The translations under genes and the position numbers were made by a program. The notes under the pieces are model-generated. The model was not told where the DNA came from. It saw only the letters and a list, made by a program, of their open reading frames with translations, and made no database searches. From Vitis vinifera (Eukaryota; Streptophyta; Magnoliopsida; Vitales; Vitaceae): DNA of 64,000 nt. The stretch covers positions 568,001-632,000 of the forward strand of contig NC_081822.1 in the NCBI RefSeq assembly GCF_030704535.1, given 5' to 3'. Positions 35,548-46,641 of this stretch are shown here, in pieces (the first letter of the stretch is position 1; each line of letters opens with the position of its first letter).

Positions 35548-38127
35548 ATGGCAGAAGAAACAAACCCAAGGAATTCCAGCACCCAGCTCTTAGCAGAACT
35601 GGAAGAGCTCAGTCAGTCCCTCTACCAGTCCCACACTGCTCGAAGAACTGCCTCCCTTGCTCTCCCTCGAAGCTCAGTTCCCCCAATATTATCCGCTGAT
35701 GAAGCCAAAAATGAGGAGAAATCCAGCACCAGGGGGCGATCCAGGCGCATGTCTCTCTCACCATGGCGGTCTAGGCCAAAGCTCGATGATGGAAATGGGC
35801 AGAAGGATCAGCCAAAGCCTTTGAGCCAGCAACCCATCACGAAGTTGAATGAAAAGGCAGCTTCAGCAGAGAAGAAAGGAATTTGGAACTGGAAGCCAAT
35901 TCGAGCCCTTTCGCACATTGGGATGCAGAAGCTGAGCTGTTTGTTCTCTGTCGAAGTTGTCACTGTCCAAGGACTTCCAGCTTCTATGAACGGACTCCGG
36001 CTTTCAGTTTGTGTTAGGAAGAAGGAAACCAAGGAAGGCGCAGTTCACACAATGCCATCAAGAGTTTCACAGGGAGCAGCTGATTTTGAAGAGACTATGT
36101 TTCTTAAGTGTCATGTTTACTGCAGTTATGACAGTGGAAAACAGCAAAAATTTGAGCCACGACCATTTTTGATCTATGTGTTTGCAGTTGATGCTCAAGA
36201 GCTTGATTTTGGAAGAAGTTTGGTGGATTTGAGTCTCCTTATTCAGGAGTCCATAGAGAAAAGCGCTGAAGGTACACGAGTTCGACAATGGGACATGAGC
36301 TTCAATCTATCAGGGAAAGCAAAAGGAGGAGAACTTGTTCTGAAATTGGGATTTCAGATTATGGAGAAAGATGGGGGGGTTGGAATTTATAGTCAGTCTG
36401 AGGGATTGAAGTCCGGTAAATCTATGAATTTCGCATCCTCTTTTGGCCGTAAGCAGTCGAAATCATCCTTTAGCATCCCCAGTCCAAGGATGTCAAGCCG
36501 ATCAGAAACTTGGACTCCTTCACAGGGAGGAGCAACTGGAGATCTCCAAGGTATTGATGACTTGAATCTTGATGAACCTGCTCCAGTGCCTTCAACCTCT
36601 CCCTCTATTCAAAAGTCAGAAGAAACTGAATCAAAGATAGAAGATCTAGACGTTCTGGATTTTGATGTTGTGGACAAAGGAGTTGAGATCCAAGACAAAG
36701 AAGAGGCTGGCGAAGGAGAGATGAAAGAAAATGTTGATAAAAGGTCTGTGTCAAGTGAGGTTGTGAAGGAAGTTGTGCATGATCAGGTCCATCTTACAAG
36801 ATTAACTGAGCTTGATTCCATTGCTCAGCAGATAAAAGCTCTTGAATCAATGATGGGGGGAGAAAAACTCAACAAAACAGAGGAAGAAACAGATGTGCCG
36901 AGACTGGATGCAGACGAAGAAACAGTGACTAGAGAATTTCTTCAGATGCTAGAGGCTGAAGATGATAGTGAATTGAGATTCAATCAATCTGATATCCCAC
37001 CTCTAAAGCTGGAAGGAGTTGAGGATTCTACAGAGGCAGATACCATGGTTTTTCTCCCAGATCTTGGAAAGGGCCTGGGCTGTGTGGTTCAGACCAGGGA
37101 TGGAGGCTACTTAGCTGCCATGAATCCTCTAGATACTGCAGTAACAAGGAAGGACACCCCAAAACTTGCAATGCAGTTATCAAAAGCTTTAGTCCTTACC
37201 TCTCATAAATCCATGAATGGGTTCGAGTTATTTCAGAAGATGGCTGCAACTGGGCTTGAAGAACTCAGCTCAGAAATTTTATCTTCAATGCCCCTTGATG
37301 AACTTATAGGTAAGACAGCTGAACAGATAGCTTTTGAAGGCATTGCTTCAGCAATCATCCTCGGAAGGAACAAAGAAGGTGCTAGCTCAAGTGCTGCCCG
37401 TACCGTTGCTGCAGTTAAAACCATGGCAACTGCAATGAATACAGGCAGGAGGGAGAGAATCTCAACAGGAATATGGAATGTGAATGAAGACCCATTGACA
37501 GTGGATGAGATTCTAGCATTCTCAATGCAGAAGATTGAGGCTATGGCAGTTGAAGCTCTGAAAATTCAGGCAGATATGGCTGAGGAAGATGCCCCGTTTG
37601 AAGTTTCTTCACTCGTTGGAAAAACAGCCACAACCAGTGGTAAAGATCAAAATCATCCCCTTGCCTCTGCCATTCCACTTGAGGAATGGATGAAAAATAG
37701 TAGTTTGAATACTTCTGATGGAGACTCTGAGAGCCAAACAACCCTCACACTAACAGTGGTTGTTCAGCTGCGGGATCCAATAAGGCGATTTGAGTCAGTT
37801 GGGGGCCCAGTGATAGTGTTGATTCATGCAACACATGCTGATGTAAAGCCAAAAACATATGATGAAGACAAGAGATTCAAAGTCGGAAGTTTGCATATAG
37901 GAGGTCTGAAAGTAAAAAAGGGGGGTAAGAGGAATGTGTGGGATACCGAGAAGCAGAGGCTGACAGCAATGCAGTGGCTGTTGGCATTCGGATTGGGGAA
38001 GGCAGGAAAAAAAGGAAAACATGTCCCCTCAAAAAGCCAGGATATATTATGGAGCATTTCCTCACGTGTAATGGCAGACATGTGGCTCAAATCAATGAGG
38101 AACCCAGACATAAAGTTCACTAAGTAA
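35548..38127 (+). CDS. PMI1: PLASTID MOVEMENT IMPAIRED 1 (PMI1), NT-C2 domain protein
   Basis: An intronless reading frame of 859 aa, close to Arabidopsis PMI1 (843 aa). The N-terminus has 'STQLLAELEELSQSLYQ' and the basic patch 'RRMSLSPWRSRPKL'. An NT-C2 domain covers about residues 125-285, from 'GIWNWKPIRALSHIGMQKLS' through 'LPASMNGLRLSVCVRKKETK' to 'LVLKLGFQIMEKDGG'. An acidic middle and a conserved C-terminal domain follow ('LEELSSEILSSMPLDELIGK'). PMI1 is a plant-specific plasma-membrane-associated protein needed for light-driven chloroplast and nuclear positioning through short actin filaments. The ATG at 35548 is chosen because known PMI1 proteins start 'MA(E/G)E'. An in-frame ATG 39 bp upstream would add 13 non-conserved residues. 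Confidence 0.95.
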   Translation: MAEETNPRNSSTQLLAELEELSQSLYQSHTARRTASLALPRSSVPPILSADEAKNEEKSSTRGRSRRMSLSPWRSRPKLDDGNGQKDQPKPLSQQPITKLNEKAASAEKKGIWNWKPIRALSHIGMQKLSCLFSVEVVTVQGLPASMNGLRLSVCVRKKETKEGAVHTMPSRVSQGAADFEETMFLKCHVYCSYDSGKQQKFEPRPFLIYVFAVDAQELDFGRSLVDLSLLIQESIEKSAEGTRVRQWDMSFNLSGKAKGGELVLKLGFQIMEKDGGVGIYSQSEGLKSGKSMNFASSFGRKQSKSSFSIPSPRMSSRSETWTPSQGGATGDLQGIDDLNLDEPAPVPSTSPSIQKSEETESKIEDLDVLDFDVVDKGVEIQDKEEAGEGEMKENVDKRSVSSEVVKEVVHDQVHLTRLTELDSIAQQIKALESMMGGEKLNKTEEETDVPRLDADEETVTREFLQMLEAEDDSELRFNQSDIPPLKLEGVEDSTEADTMVFLPDLGKGLGCVVQTRDGGYLAAMNPLDTAVTRKDTPKLAMQLSKALVLTSHKSMNGFELFQKMAATGLEELSSEILSSMPLDELIGKTAEQIAFEGIASAIILGRNKEGASSSAARTVAAVKTMATAMNTGRRERISTGIWNVNEDPLTVDEILAFSMQKIEAMAVEALKIQADMAEEDAPFEVSSLVGKTATTSGKDQNHPLASAIPLEEWMKNSSLNTSDGDSESQTTLTLTVVVQLRDPIRRFESVGGPVIVLIHATHADVKPKTYDEDKRFKVGSLHIGGLKVKKGGKRNVWDTEKQRLTAMQWLLAFGLGKAGKKGKHVPSKSQDILWSISSRVMADMWLKSMRNPDIKFTK

Positions 38128-38500
38128 AGAGAATCTTCACATTTTTCTCTGTAAAATTCTAGTAAGTTTGTCTTTGATCTTGCCCAGGCTATGAAAAAAG
38201 TGTAGGCACTAGCAAGGAGAAACAGATTGCATCAATCCACAGTTGTTCTACAATATTAGATTGAATCAGTAGCATCCCTTGTCCCTTAGCATTAATAACG
38301 TTTCAGCATTTGAGACTCTCGGTAGCTGTAATTACTTTTATTTGTTTATCTTCAAATAAAATGTACAAGGTTTTTTTTTTTTTCCTTTTCATAACTAAAT
38401 TGGATGGTGGATAAAAATAAGTTATCACGCATGGATAGATGGGAAACTTAAATCCAGATTGACTATGAGAATAATAGATGGAGTTTCAGCATACCTTAGA

Positions 38501-38648
38501 TCACTGGTAAGCTCCATAAGAGCAGGTTCCATCCTTTAAATGATTGAAATGGTTTGCATCCCACAGTACAAGTTCCCTTCAGTTAGCAATGAAAATCAGC
38601 TTTGTGACCTCATGAACAATCAGGATTCTTCATAGCATGGATGGTCAA
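38501..38648 (-). pseudogene. Decayed 3' part of the DYW domain
   Basis: Reading on from the PPR stop codon, 'LISLPA' is followed by 'TIHAMKNPDC', like the DYW string 'PIRVMKNLRVCGDCH'. In another frame, 38504-38554 reads 'NHFNHLKDGTCSYGAYQ' and then a stop, against the usual DYW end 'RFHHFKDGVCSCGDYW'. The distance from LPA to this end is about 150 bp, close to the ~165 bp expected. Frame changes and stop codons show the region is no longer translated with the PPR protein. Confidence 0.8.
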
Positions 38649-41210
38649 TCAAGCAGGCAAACTAATCAATCGAAGTGGCACAGCAAGCTTCTCACTATGG
38701 TAATTATGAGATCTGCCAGAATTCATCACATTGGCATAGTTTTTAATTTCTTCTATCTTCTTTATAATCTCCTCTAACATTCTATGGACATCCTTGATTT
38801 GTGGATGATTTGTGTCATCTACAGTAAAGACATGTACCCTATTATCAACCTCAATCCAGCTACAACCAGGATTCTTCCGGACTCCTTTGTCTCTCATCAG
38901 TTTTCTCACATTTGTAACACCTTGTATCTTTCCGGACTCCGAATATATATTGGCTAGAAGACAATAACTTCCAGGTCCTTCTGCATCCAACTCAAGCAAA
39001 TTCTTCACTGCAAGTTCTGCTAATTTTGTATTGCCATGGATCCGGCAAGCAGCAAGCAGGGCTCCCCAAATGGCAGCATTCGGTTTAAAGGGCATTTGAT
39101 TGATCAAATTTTTAGCCTGCTCTAACTGGCCAGCCCGGCCAAGTAAATCTACCATGCATACAAAATGCTCGCTCATTGGAGAGATGCCATGATCTTTAGT
39201 CATAGACAGGAAGTAATATTGCCCTTCTGAAACAAATCCCGAATGGCTACAACCTGAAAGAACAGATACATAACTTATCTGATCAGGCACATTTCCTATA
39301 TTTAACATTTTCTCAAAGATCTCGATAACTTTCCGACCTTGACCATTTTGAGCATATCCTGCCATCATTGCATTCCAAGAAACCAAATTCTTCATAACAA
39401 TTGAACTAAACATTTTCTGTGCTTCTTCAATCTGCCCACATCTTGAATACATGGTAACAACACTATTTGCAACTGAAACATTAGAACTGAACCCTAGTTT
39501 TTCAGCTTGAGCTAAAATTTGATTCCCAAGTATGAGTACTGCCAAATCAGCACAGGCACTGATTGAAGTTGAAAAAGTGATCCAATCTGTCTTAACCCCT
39601 TCCCTTAGCATCTGGATGTATACTTTGAGACCCTCTTCCCAGTACCCGCGTTGCATATATGTGGCTAACATTGAGTTCCAGGATATTACATTCCGCTCTG
39701 GCATTTTATCAAAATATTCTCGGGCTTTTTCAACATCACCAGCCTGAGAAAATGCAGTAATCATTGCAGTCCATGAAATTATATCTCTTATTGGCATCAA
39801 CTCAAATGCATGATTTGCTTTCCAAACATCTCCACACTTCGCATACATTGTAACAAGAGCATTTGCCACAGGAACAGAAGAATCCAGTCCACGAGTGATC
39901 GTATGTGCATGGAGCTGTTCCCCAATAGAAATATCCTTTTGACTCAAACAAACTCCAAGAACAGTTGCAAGAGTGAACTGATCCGAAGCCACAGGCACCT
40001 CTCTCATTTGATTAAATAATACCAAAGCTTCTTCTTGAAACCCAGCCTGTGCAACTCCCCCAATTAAAGAGGTCCAAGAGACTGCATTATGCTCAGTTAA
40101 GCCATCAAATACCTGCCTTGCAGATTCCAAGCGTCCACATTTTGCATACATATCAATCAAACCGCACCCTGCATACACATCAAGACATGGTTCCATGCGA
40201 ACAATCCGTGCATGCAGATGTGCACCCCATTCCAGATCATAAATGCTGGTGCACGCACTAAGAACACTAGCATATGTCATGGAATTAGGTCTAAAACCTT
40301 GGTTCCACATCTCAAGGAACGTATTAAGAGTTTCAGCGCCAAACCCATGTTGCGACAAGATTGAAATCATCGTATTCCAAGAAACAGTGTCGCGCTCAGG
40401 CATTTTAGCAAACAACTCAAGAGCCTTTTTAACGCTGCCATATTTTGAATAACCATAAATCATACTATTCCAACAAAACAAACTTGGATTCGGGGTCCTA
40501 CAAAACACTTTCTGAGCGAAATCCATTGCACCACACTTGATGTACATATCAAGAACTGAAGTTTCAACACAAGTGTCTATTCCAAAATCAAATTTCTCTG
40601 CAAAACCATGCAATTGCAAAGCTAATTTCAAGTATCCAAGGCTTCCAGAAGCCTTCATCACACAGGAGAAAGAAAACGGGTCAGGAACGCAACAACAATC
40701 CCGAACCATCGAAACAAAAACCTTTATAGTAGCCTCCAGTTCCCCATTATGAAAATAACCCGACATCATTGAGTTCCAAGAAACGGAGTCTCTCTCGGGC
40801 ATTTTCTCAAACAACTTCTCCGCTTCCCTCATCTGACCCGAATCAGCAAACCCACTGATCATCGTATTCCAACTATAAACATTAGGAAACATGATGCCAC
40901 CAAAAACCCGATAAGCGTCACTAATCAATCCACAATTGGAGTACATATTCAATAGATGATTTTGCAAGAAAATTGAAGACTTCAGCCCCATAAATATGAG
41001 CTGGGCATGAAGTTTCCGGGCAATGGGAATCGACCGGAGCGATGCACATTCTTTCATGGATTCGTAAAATTTCTGGGACATTTCCATGTAGGATTGTTGT
41101 GGAAACATGGGATCTGTCGTGACTGTAGCTTGGTCGGAGAAATGACGAATCAGTGGGCGAGAGATGTGGGAAAAGCGGTTCAAGATACCCCATGTGAACT
41201 TGACGATCAT
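38649..41210 (-). CDS. PLS-class pentatricopeptide repeat protein, E+ with cut-off DYW start
   Basis: An intronless reading frame of 853 aa. The first ~25 residues are basic and amphipathic ('MIVKFTWGILNRFSHISRPL'), like a mitochondrial targeting peptide. Tandem P, L and S-type PPR motifs then run to about residue 690 (for example 'NVYSWNTMISGFADSGQMRE', 'SVANSVVTMYSRCGQIEEA'). E and E+ motifs follow ('GCSWIEVDNRVHVFTVDDTN'). Such proteins bind organelle RNA and direct C-to-U editing. The protein ends 'NYHSEKLAVPLRLISLPA'. This is the opening of a DYW deaminase domain, keeping the HxE motif (His838, Glu840) but stopping before the CxxC and the DYW tail. Decayed DYW sequence lies just downstream. 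Editing would then need a DYW partner supplied in trans. Target site unknown. Confidence 0.93.
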   Translation of the reverse strand: MIVKFTWGILNRFSHISRPLIRHFSDQATVTTDPMFPQQSYMEMSQKFYESMKECASLRSIPIARKLHAQLIFMGLKSSIFLQNHLLNMYSNCGLISDAYRVFGGIMFPNVYSWNTMISGFADSGQMREAEKLFEKMPERDSVSWNSMMSGYFHNGELEATIKVFVSMVRDCCCVPDPFSFSCVMKASGSLGYLKLALQLHGFAEKFDFGIDTCVETSVLDMYIKCGAMDFAQKVFCRTPNPSLFCWNSMIYGYSKYGSVKKALELFAKMPERDTVSWNTMISILSQHGFGAETLNTFLEMWNQGFRPNSMTYASVLSACTSIYDLEWGAHLHARIVRMEPCLDVYAGCGLIDMYAKCGRLESARQVFDGLTEHNAVSWTSLIGGVAQAGFQEEALVLFNQMREVPVASDQFTLATVLGVCLSQKDISIGEQLHAHTITRGLDSSVPVANALVTMYAKCGDVWKANHAFELMPIRDIISWTAMITAFSQAGDVEKAREYFDKMPERNVISWNSMLATYMQRGYWEEGLKVYIQMLREGVKTDWITFSTSISACADLAVLILGNQILAQAEKLGFSSNVSVANSVVTMYSRCGQIEEAQKMFSSIVMKNLVSWNAMMAGYAQNGQGRKVIEIFEKMLNIGNVPDQISYVSVLSGCSHSGFVSEGQYYFLSMTKDHGISPMSEHFVCMVDLLGRAGQLEQAKNLINQMPFKPNAAIWGALLAACRIHGNTKLAELAVKNLLELDAEGPGSYCLLANIYSESGKIQGVTNVRKLMRDKGVRKNPGCSWIEVDNRVHVFTVDDTNHPQIKDVHRMLEEIIKKIEEIKNYANVMNSGRSHNYHSEKLAVPLRLISLPA

Positions 41211-41342
41211 TCGATATCCACAGAGTTGTGTTGTGCTGAGACTTCATTTGATTTGGTTCATGTAGTCCTATAAAGAACTTGATACAGTTGAAACAGAAAA
41301 CTGAGAAGGGAGGGAAACCACACTCCAGAGACCCCACCAACG

Positions 41343-41354
41343 AACGACGTCGTT
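41343..41354. promoter_or_regulatory. AACGACGTCGTT palindrome in the PPR promoter
   Basis: A perfect 12-bp palindrome with a GACGTC core, the bZIP-type C-box, lies about 135 bp upstream of the PPR start codon. A close relative occurs in the MCD1 promoter at 59971-59984. Confidence 0.45.
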
Positions 41355-41632
41355 TTATATTAGGTGGACCGTGGACGGATACAAGGGCGATATGATATGT
41401 AGGAGAATTCCAATATACCGGACTTCCCATCCCATCAAATTTAAATTGTTGAATAAAAAATAAAAGTGGTACCAAGATGTTGGGCCAAGACATCGGTCCA
41501 ACCCAGGACGATGAAGGTTTTTCAAGTCCATTTGTGGCCCAATTTTGTTTTAGACATTATACTTAGATACTAATTGATTATTCAAAAAAACATTTTTAAT
41601 ATAGACATCTTCCAAGAAGCATTATATGCAAA

Positions 41633-41657
41633 ATATATATATATATATATATATATT
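41633..41657. repeat. (AT)n microsatellite
   Basis: About twelve AT units in a row; likely variable in length between individuals. Confidence 0.85.
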
Positions 41658-44451
41658 ACTTTTATTTTTATTTTTTTTTAGAAATATTTCCATATAAATA
41701 AAAAAATATATGAACAGTTCTTGAATCATGTAGTAGTTATCTTATTTGAAAATCAATTGTTACCCGGTAAAACCTAAATCCTTAAACTTAAAAGTGACTT
41801 TTAACATAATGTCCTTATAACCTTTGATTCTTATGTTAATTTTTGAATCGGGTTTCAACCATCCCATTTAAAAACTAATGGGCATTCAATGAGAATAGGT
41901 TAAACCTTTAACGATAGTTGATCACCATTGTTTAGGTAAACCCATCTCCGATATTAAGAACAACATTATTGCATCCAAACAAAATTTAAAAATATCGATT
42001 AATTTCATTCATCTCTCATAAAATTTGGACTAAATTCATTTCGTTATCATTAATTTAAAATTTTATCAAATAACCCGTATGTTTTTCTTAATTATCATTT
42101 TCATCATCTTTCTTCTTTTTCTCACTGATTTGAAAGTTAGTATTTGTTATATTAGTTTTTCATAAATTTAGATTACATATTATCAAGATTTTTAACTAAA
42201 ATAAAAAACACACTATTGCTTGTTTATAAAATACCTTAAATAAAAGTAAATCTAATGACTCAAAAGAAATTTAAATTAAGTATTATGTCCATTTAACACC
42301 TATAAAATAATGTTTGAAAAATGATTTTATTTAATAGATTATAATAGAAAATGATATTTTGAAGCGATGATTTCAATTAAAAAAATATTATAATAAGTTT
42401 TTAATATATATATATTTAAAATAGAAAATCCTCTGGAAAGGGACCTCCGCCCTGATGAACGTTGGCCAAGACAAATTGGTGTATGGGGGGAACAAATATT
42501 TAATGCAATATTCTTTATTCTCCCAAAAAATTTCAAACTTTTCGTTTCGAGGACTTGTTCCACCTTTCAAGAACAAAAGAAGCCCAAGTCCCCACCTCTT
42601 CTATTCCTCTACCCAACAAAGTGACATACTTCACTTAATGCAAGATGAAAATATCCTATTTTTATTGAAAATATTTATAATTTAGGTTACCAATATCAAA
42701 ATCGAGGGTCCACAAATGTAGTGTAGAATTTTTGAATATAATATAAAGATAAATTCAAACATATTTATGTCTCATCATGTAAACTCATTTTGTAATAAGA
42801 GTATATTTTTTGGTTGGATAATATTATTGATAAAAAATATGGTGTATGGTTACCTTCTAAAACGTTTAAAATCTTTGTGAAACAAGGCTAATTTGTTTGA
42901 GAAAAACTCTCAAAAAAAGGATGAATTGAGTTTTTGTTTTTAAATAATTTTTTTTTTTGAAAACTACTTCTTATGAATAATTAAGAAGCAATGAAATTAA
43001 GAAATGAAAGTAGAGAGATTGCAAACATTGATTTTATAAAAGTTCGGCTAATTTCGCCTTCGTCCACTTTCTTCAAGTTTCTCCTAAATGAAGGTTCCAT
43101 TAATTTGAAATTTCTACTAAACTTTCAAGTCTTTACAATTTGATTTATTAACTCTAATGTGCACTACAACCAATCGTTTAAGTTTTATTTCAAACATGAA
43201 ACTCAACATTCAACCTTTCTTAATAAATGAGATTTTAAGATCACTCAATCATAATTCAATCGATGAACAAATATAAGGAAACTATAATGAATATCAAGGA
43301 TGCACCAGATGAGTATACAAGTGAAAGATTTAATGCGCTAAGAAAAAAAAAAAGTTTTGAATGTAAAAAACTAATATGAAAGAAGTTTAGTGCAAGTATT
43401 TTTTGCATAATAAATAAAATGAAACTTTCTATGAATAGGTTTCTAATGTTAAACACCCGAAAAAACACCAACTGACCTTTTTTGGTCAAACTCCAGTTTG
43501 ATCGATTGATTAGCTATTAGACATTTAATGCATTGCAAGTAACCATTAGGGTTTATTCGAATATTCGATGGGTAAAAGGTTTTCTTTATCCAATAACACC
43601 AATTGGACAATTTTGGCTTAAAAACATTTTTTTTGAAAAAAAAAAAATCAATTCTTTTTAACACTTATACAACATCTTAAACAAGTTTGAGAGATTTTTG
43701 CATAAGGTTTTGGGTTAAAACTCGAATTCAAAAAATATGATTTAAGTGCATCAAAGTATTCACCCAACATAGGCTTCCTAAGCTTAAAAGATCTTCATGC
43801 ATACTTGATTTTGCACTATTTCAATCATTTGATAATTAACTTGATTTTTCAATTAAATTTTACAATTAACGCCCGAAGCTCATCTTGGTTTTAACTCATT
43901 AGTGAGCTAACCACGATTTGTTATCATAAAAACTTGCTTAAGAGAACTCTTAAGGCTAACAGTCTTGTTTCACTAATAATTTCTCTAATTTTCTTACTTT
44001 AAGTTATGAATGGAACTATAAATATAAAAACCACTTGATTTTTACAATAGAACGGACTTTTTTCAAAAGCATATTCTTTTAGATTTATTGCTCCCCATTT
44101 TCTCATTTATTAGATCGAATCAGGCTAACCCATTTGGACACCCAAAACTCAACTCCAACAATTACAATATCACACATACTATTTTCTTAAAAAGATCTAA
44201 TTGAGTGTATATATTACCATTTTTATTTTTATTTTTAATTTTTTTATCATTTGTCAAAGTTTTGCCTAAAATTGTCATATATTTTTTAGTTAATTTTTTA
44301 AAATTTATTTTTTATAATATTTTCTTTGATATTTTTATAAAATTGAATTTCATGTCAAATTATTTTAATAATAAAAGCCCATCATCAAAACCAAGATATA
44401 TGACTAGAACTCCAATCTAATGAAACCTTTGGTACCTTATTTTAATGTTTT

Positions 44452-45010
44452 ATTCTCTCCATATTCCTGTACAAGCCTTTTCCTCCATTAATTTAAAGGG
44501 ATAAATATTAGTATCATAGGGTCTTACTAGACAGAAATGACTTCTGGTACAAGTTAATAAATAGCTTAATAGTTTTTCATATAAGAATAAATAACTTTTA
44601 TAATAACATATGTATTCAAGTTAATTTTTAAGTCAAAAGTTCTTTTAATAAAACTAATTAAACCCTTCTTCCAAAAGTTTTGTAAATGTATTTGTCAATA
44701 ATTTCTTCTGTTGATTCAATGGAAAATATTGTGCACCCTGAAACACTCAAATGATATATTGTTCATTTTTATTTTTATTTTTTAATCTTTTTGTATTCTT
44801 CTACAAGCTTTTTCCTCCATGAATCGATATGGATAAATATTAATATTATAAAGTTTTATCAAGCATAAAATAACTTATAGTATAAGTTAATAGATGGTTT
44901 AATAGCTTTTCATATAAGTTAAAAAATTATTTTTATAATAGGTAACATTTTCTAACTTTTAAATTAAAATCAAATTTTAAATAAAAAATTCTTTTAATAA
45001 AACTAATTAA
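44452..45010 (+). repeat. Diverged direct duplication of about 220 bp
   Basis: Copy 1 (about 44452-44665) and copy 2 (about 44783-45010) share ordered blocks: 'acaagc(c/t)ttttcctccat', 'ggataaatatta', 'taagttaataa/ga', 'tttaatagcttttcatataag' with small changes, and 'ttcttttaataaaactaatt'. Identity looks near 75%. No coding potential; origin unknown. Confidence 0.6.
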
Positions 45011-46455
45011 ATATAAATGGCACTGTGCACTTTTGTTCTTATTATTATATTTTTTTTAAGAAAGATACTTATTTTTTTTTATAAAAATAAATTTATTTAC
45101 TCTTTTGAAAAATTATTTTTTTCTTACTTATTTTATTATTTTTAAACATAAAATAAAAAATAAAACTCTAAATTGCTTTAGCCTAGAGGATCTCAAATTA
45201 CTCTTGAAAAAGTCTTTCTATGATTTAAAAATAAATAAATAAATAAATAAAAGGACCTAATTACCCCATTAGAAAATATTTGACATTTTTAGCAATGAAT
45301 TAATCAATTAATAAATAAAATAAAATATACATAGTTTTCATAAATGATTTTCTCATATTTGGTTTTATTATATAAATTACAAAAAAAATATATAATTAAA
45401 ATTAGTTAAAAATTTATACATCATAAAATTATTTAATGTTTATATAAATAAGAAAAATAAATGAAATGAATTCCAAGAAGTATAGAAAAATAATTAATTG
45501 ACTTTGAATTTATTTATTATTATTTTTATTTATTTATTTCTCTCTTTTACATTTTACTTTAAATTTTCTGAAAATAAAACATAGTTTAAAATTAATTAAA
45601 TGTCGAAAAAAAATTTCAAATTACTTTCTAAAATACCTAAAATTTAGATTGATTACTTTACCAATCAATTCTTTATCCCAGAGTCATGGATGAAATTACC
45701 AAAATTTGAGAATCATTTTGTTTTATAGCAAATGCCTTAACCTTCTTTTTTTCACAAAGAAGAAAAAAATGAATGAAATTTAGGAGATAATTTTTTCTTG
45801 TAAAAACTTATCATTTTTTCAAAGAGAGAGAGAGTTTATATATATATATATATATATAGTTATTGTACGGTTTTAACTCTCAAAAATTATTCCTCTCATA
45901 TCTATTGAATCGAGTATCCAAATCCAACTAAAACATTTAAAATTTACATATTTTAAAATTATTTTATGCCTATATAGAAAAAGTAAAATAAATAAAATGA
46001 GTGTATATATGTTAATTTATTAACTTTAGATTTACTTTCTGTTATCCTATTTTCCCTTAAATGCTTTATACTAAACATAGCCTTACAAATACATCCATCC
46101 ACTAACATTGCCTACGTCATGTTCATATCGCTCAACTGCAAGTAGCAACCAATCGACATACACGTGAATAGGGTCGGATATATATATGTATATATACTGT
46201 GGGGATGATGGATTTAATTTTTTTAAAAATATAATTACAAAAATAAAACTGCTTGTTTATCCTTTTTTTCAAAAGATGAATTCATTTTCTAAAAATGCAA
46301 ATTTAATTTTTAGATTAATGTGAAAAAGGAATTTACTTTTTATCTTAAAAGATTTTATATTGAAGTCGTATTCTCATATGGCGATTTGACTTCACCTCAA
46401 AAACCGATTAAAGTATTTTAATTTTAGAATTATTTTCGACAGTAGGGTATTCTAA

Positions 46456-46641
46456 AAAATTACACTAATCACACCAAAGCCTGCGGATCTCATAGCAAAT
46501 GCTGCAGCAACCATACTTGGGTGTTTGGGACACGTTAAAGTGGAGGATATGGAGAGGGTGAGGCATGAGTTCCAAGTTCCATGGATTTTTAAGGAGAGGG
46601 TGCATAGGTATGAGTCGCATGACTATGAGAGAGAGGCATGA
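46456..46641 (+). pseudogene. Unrecognised protein-like fragment
   Basis: An open stretch of about 60 codons, with a natural-looking segment 'KPADLIANAAATILGCLGHV' then 'FQVPWIFKERVHRYESHDYE', ends at a stop. A second open stretch ('ATWSGLHEIHALLGRLAVVV') starts about 20 bp later. GC content is well above the flanks. I do not recognise the family. It may be a relic of a host gene or of a transposon. Confidence 0.25.
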
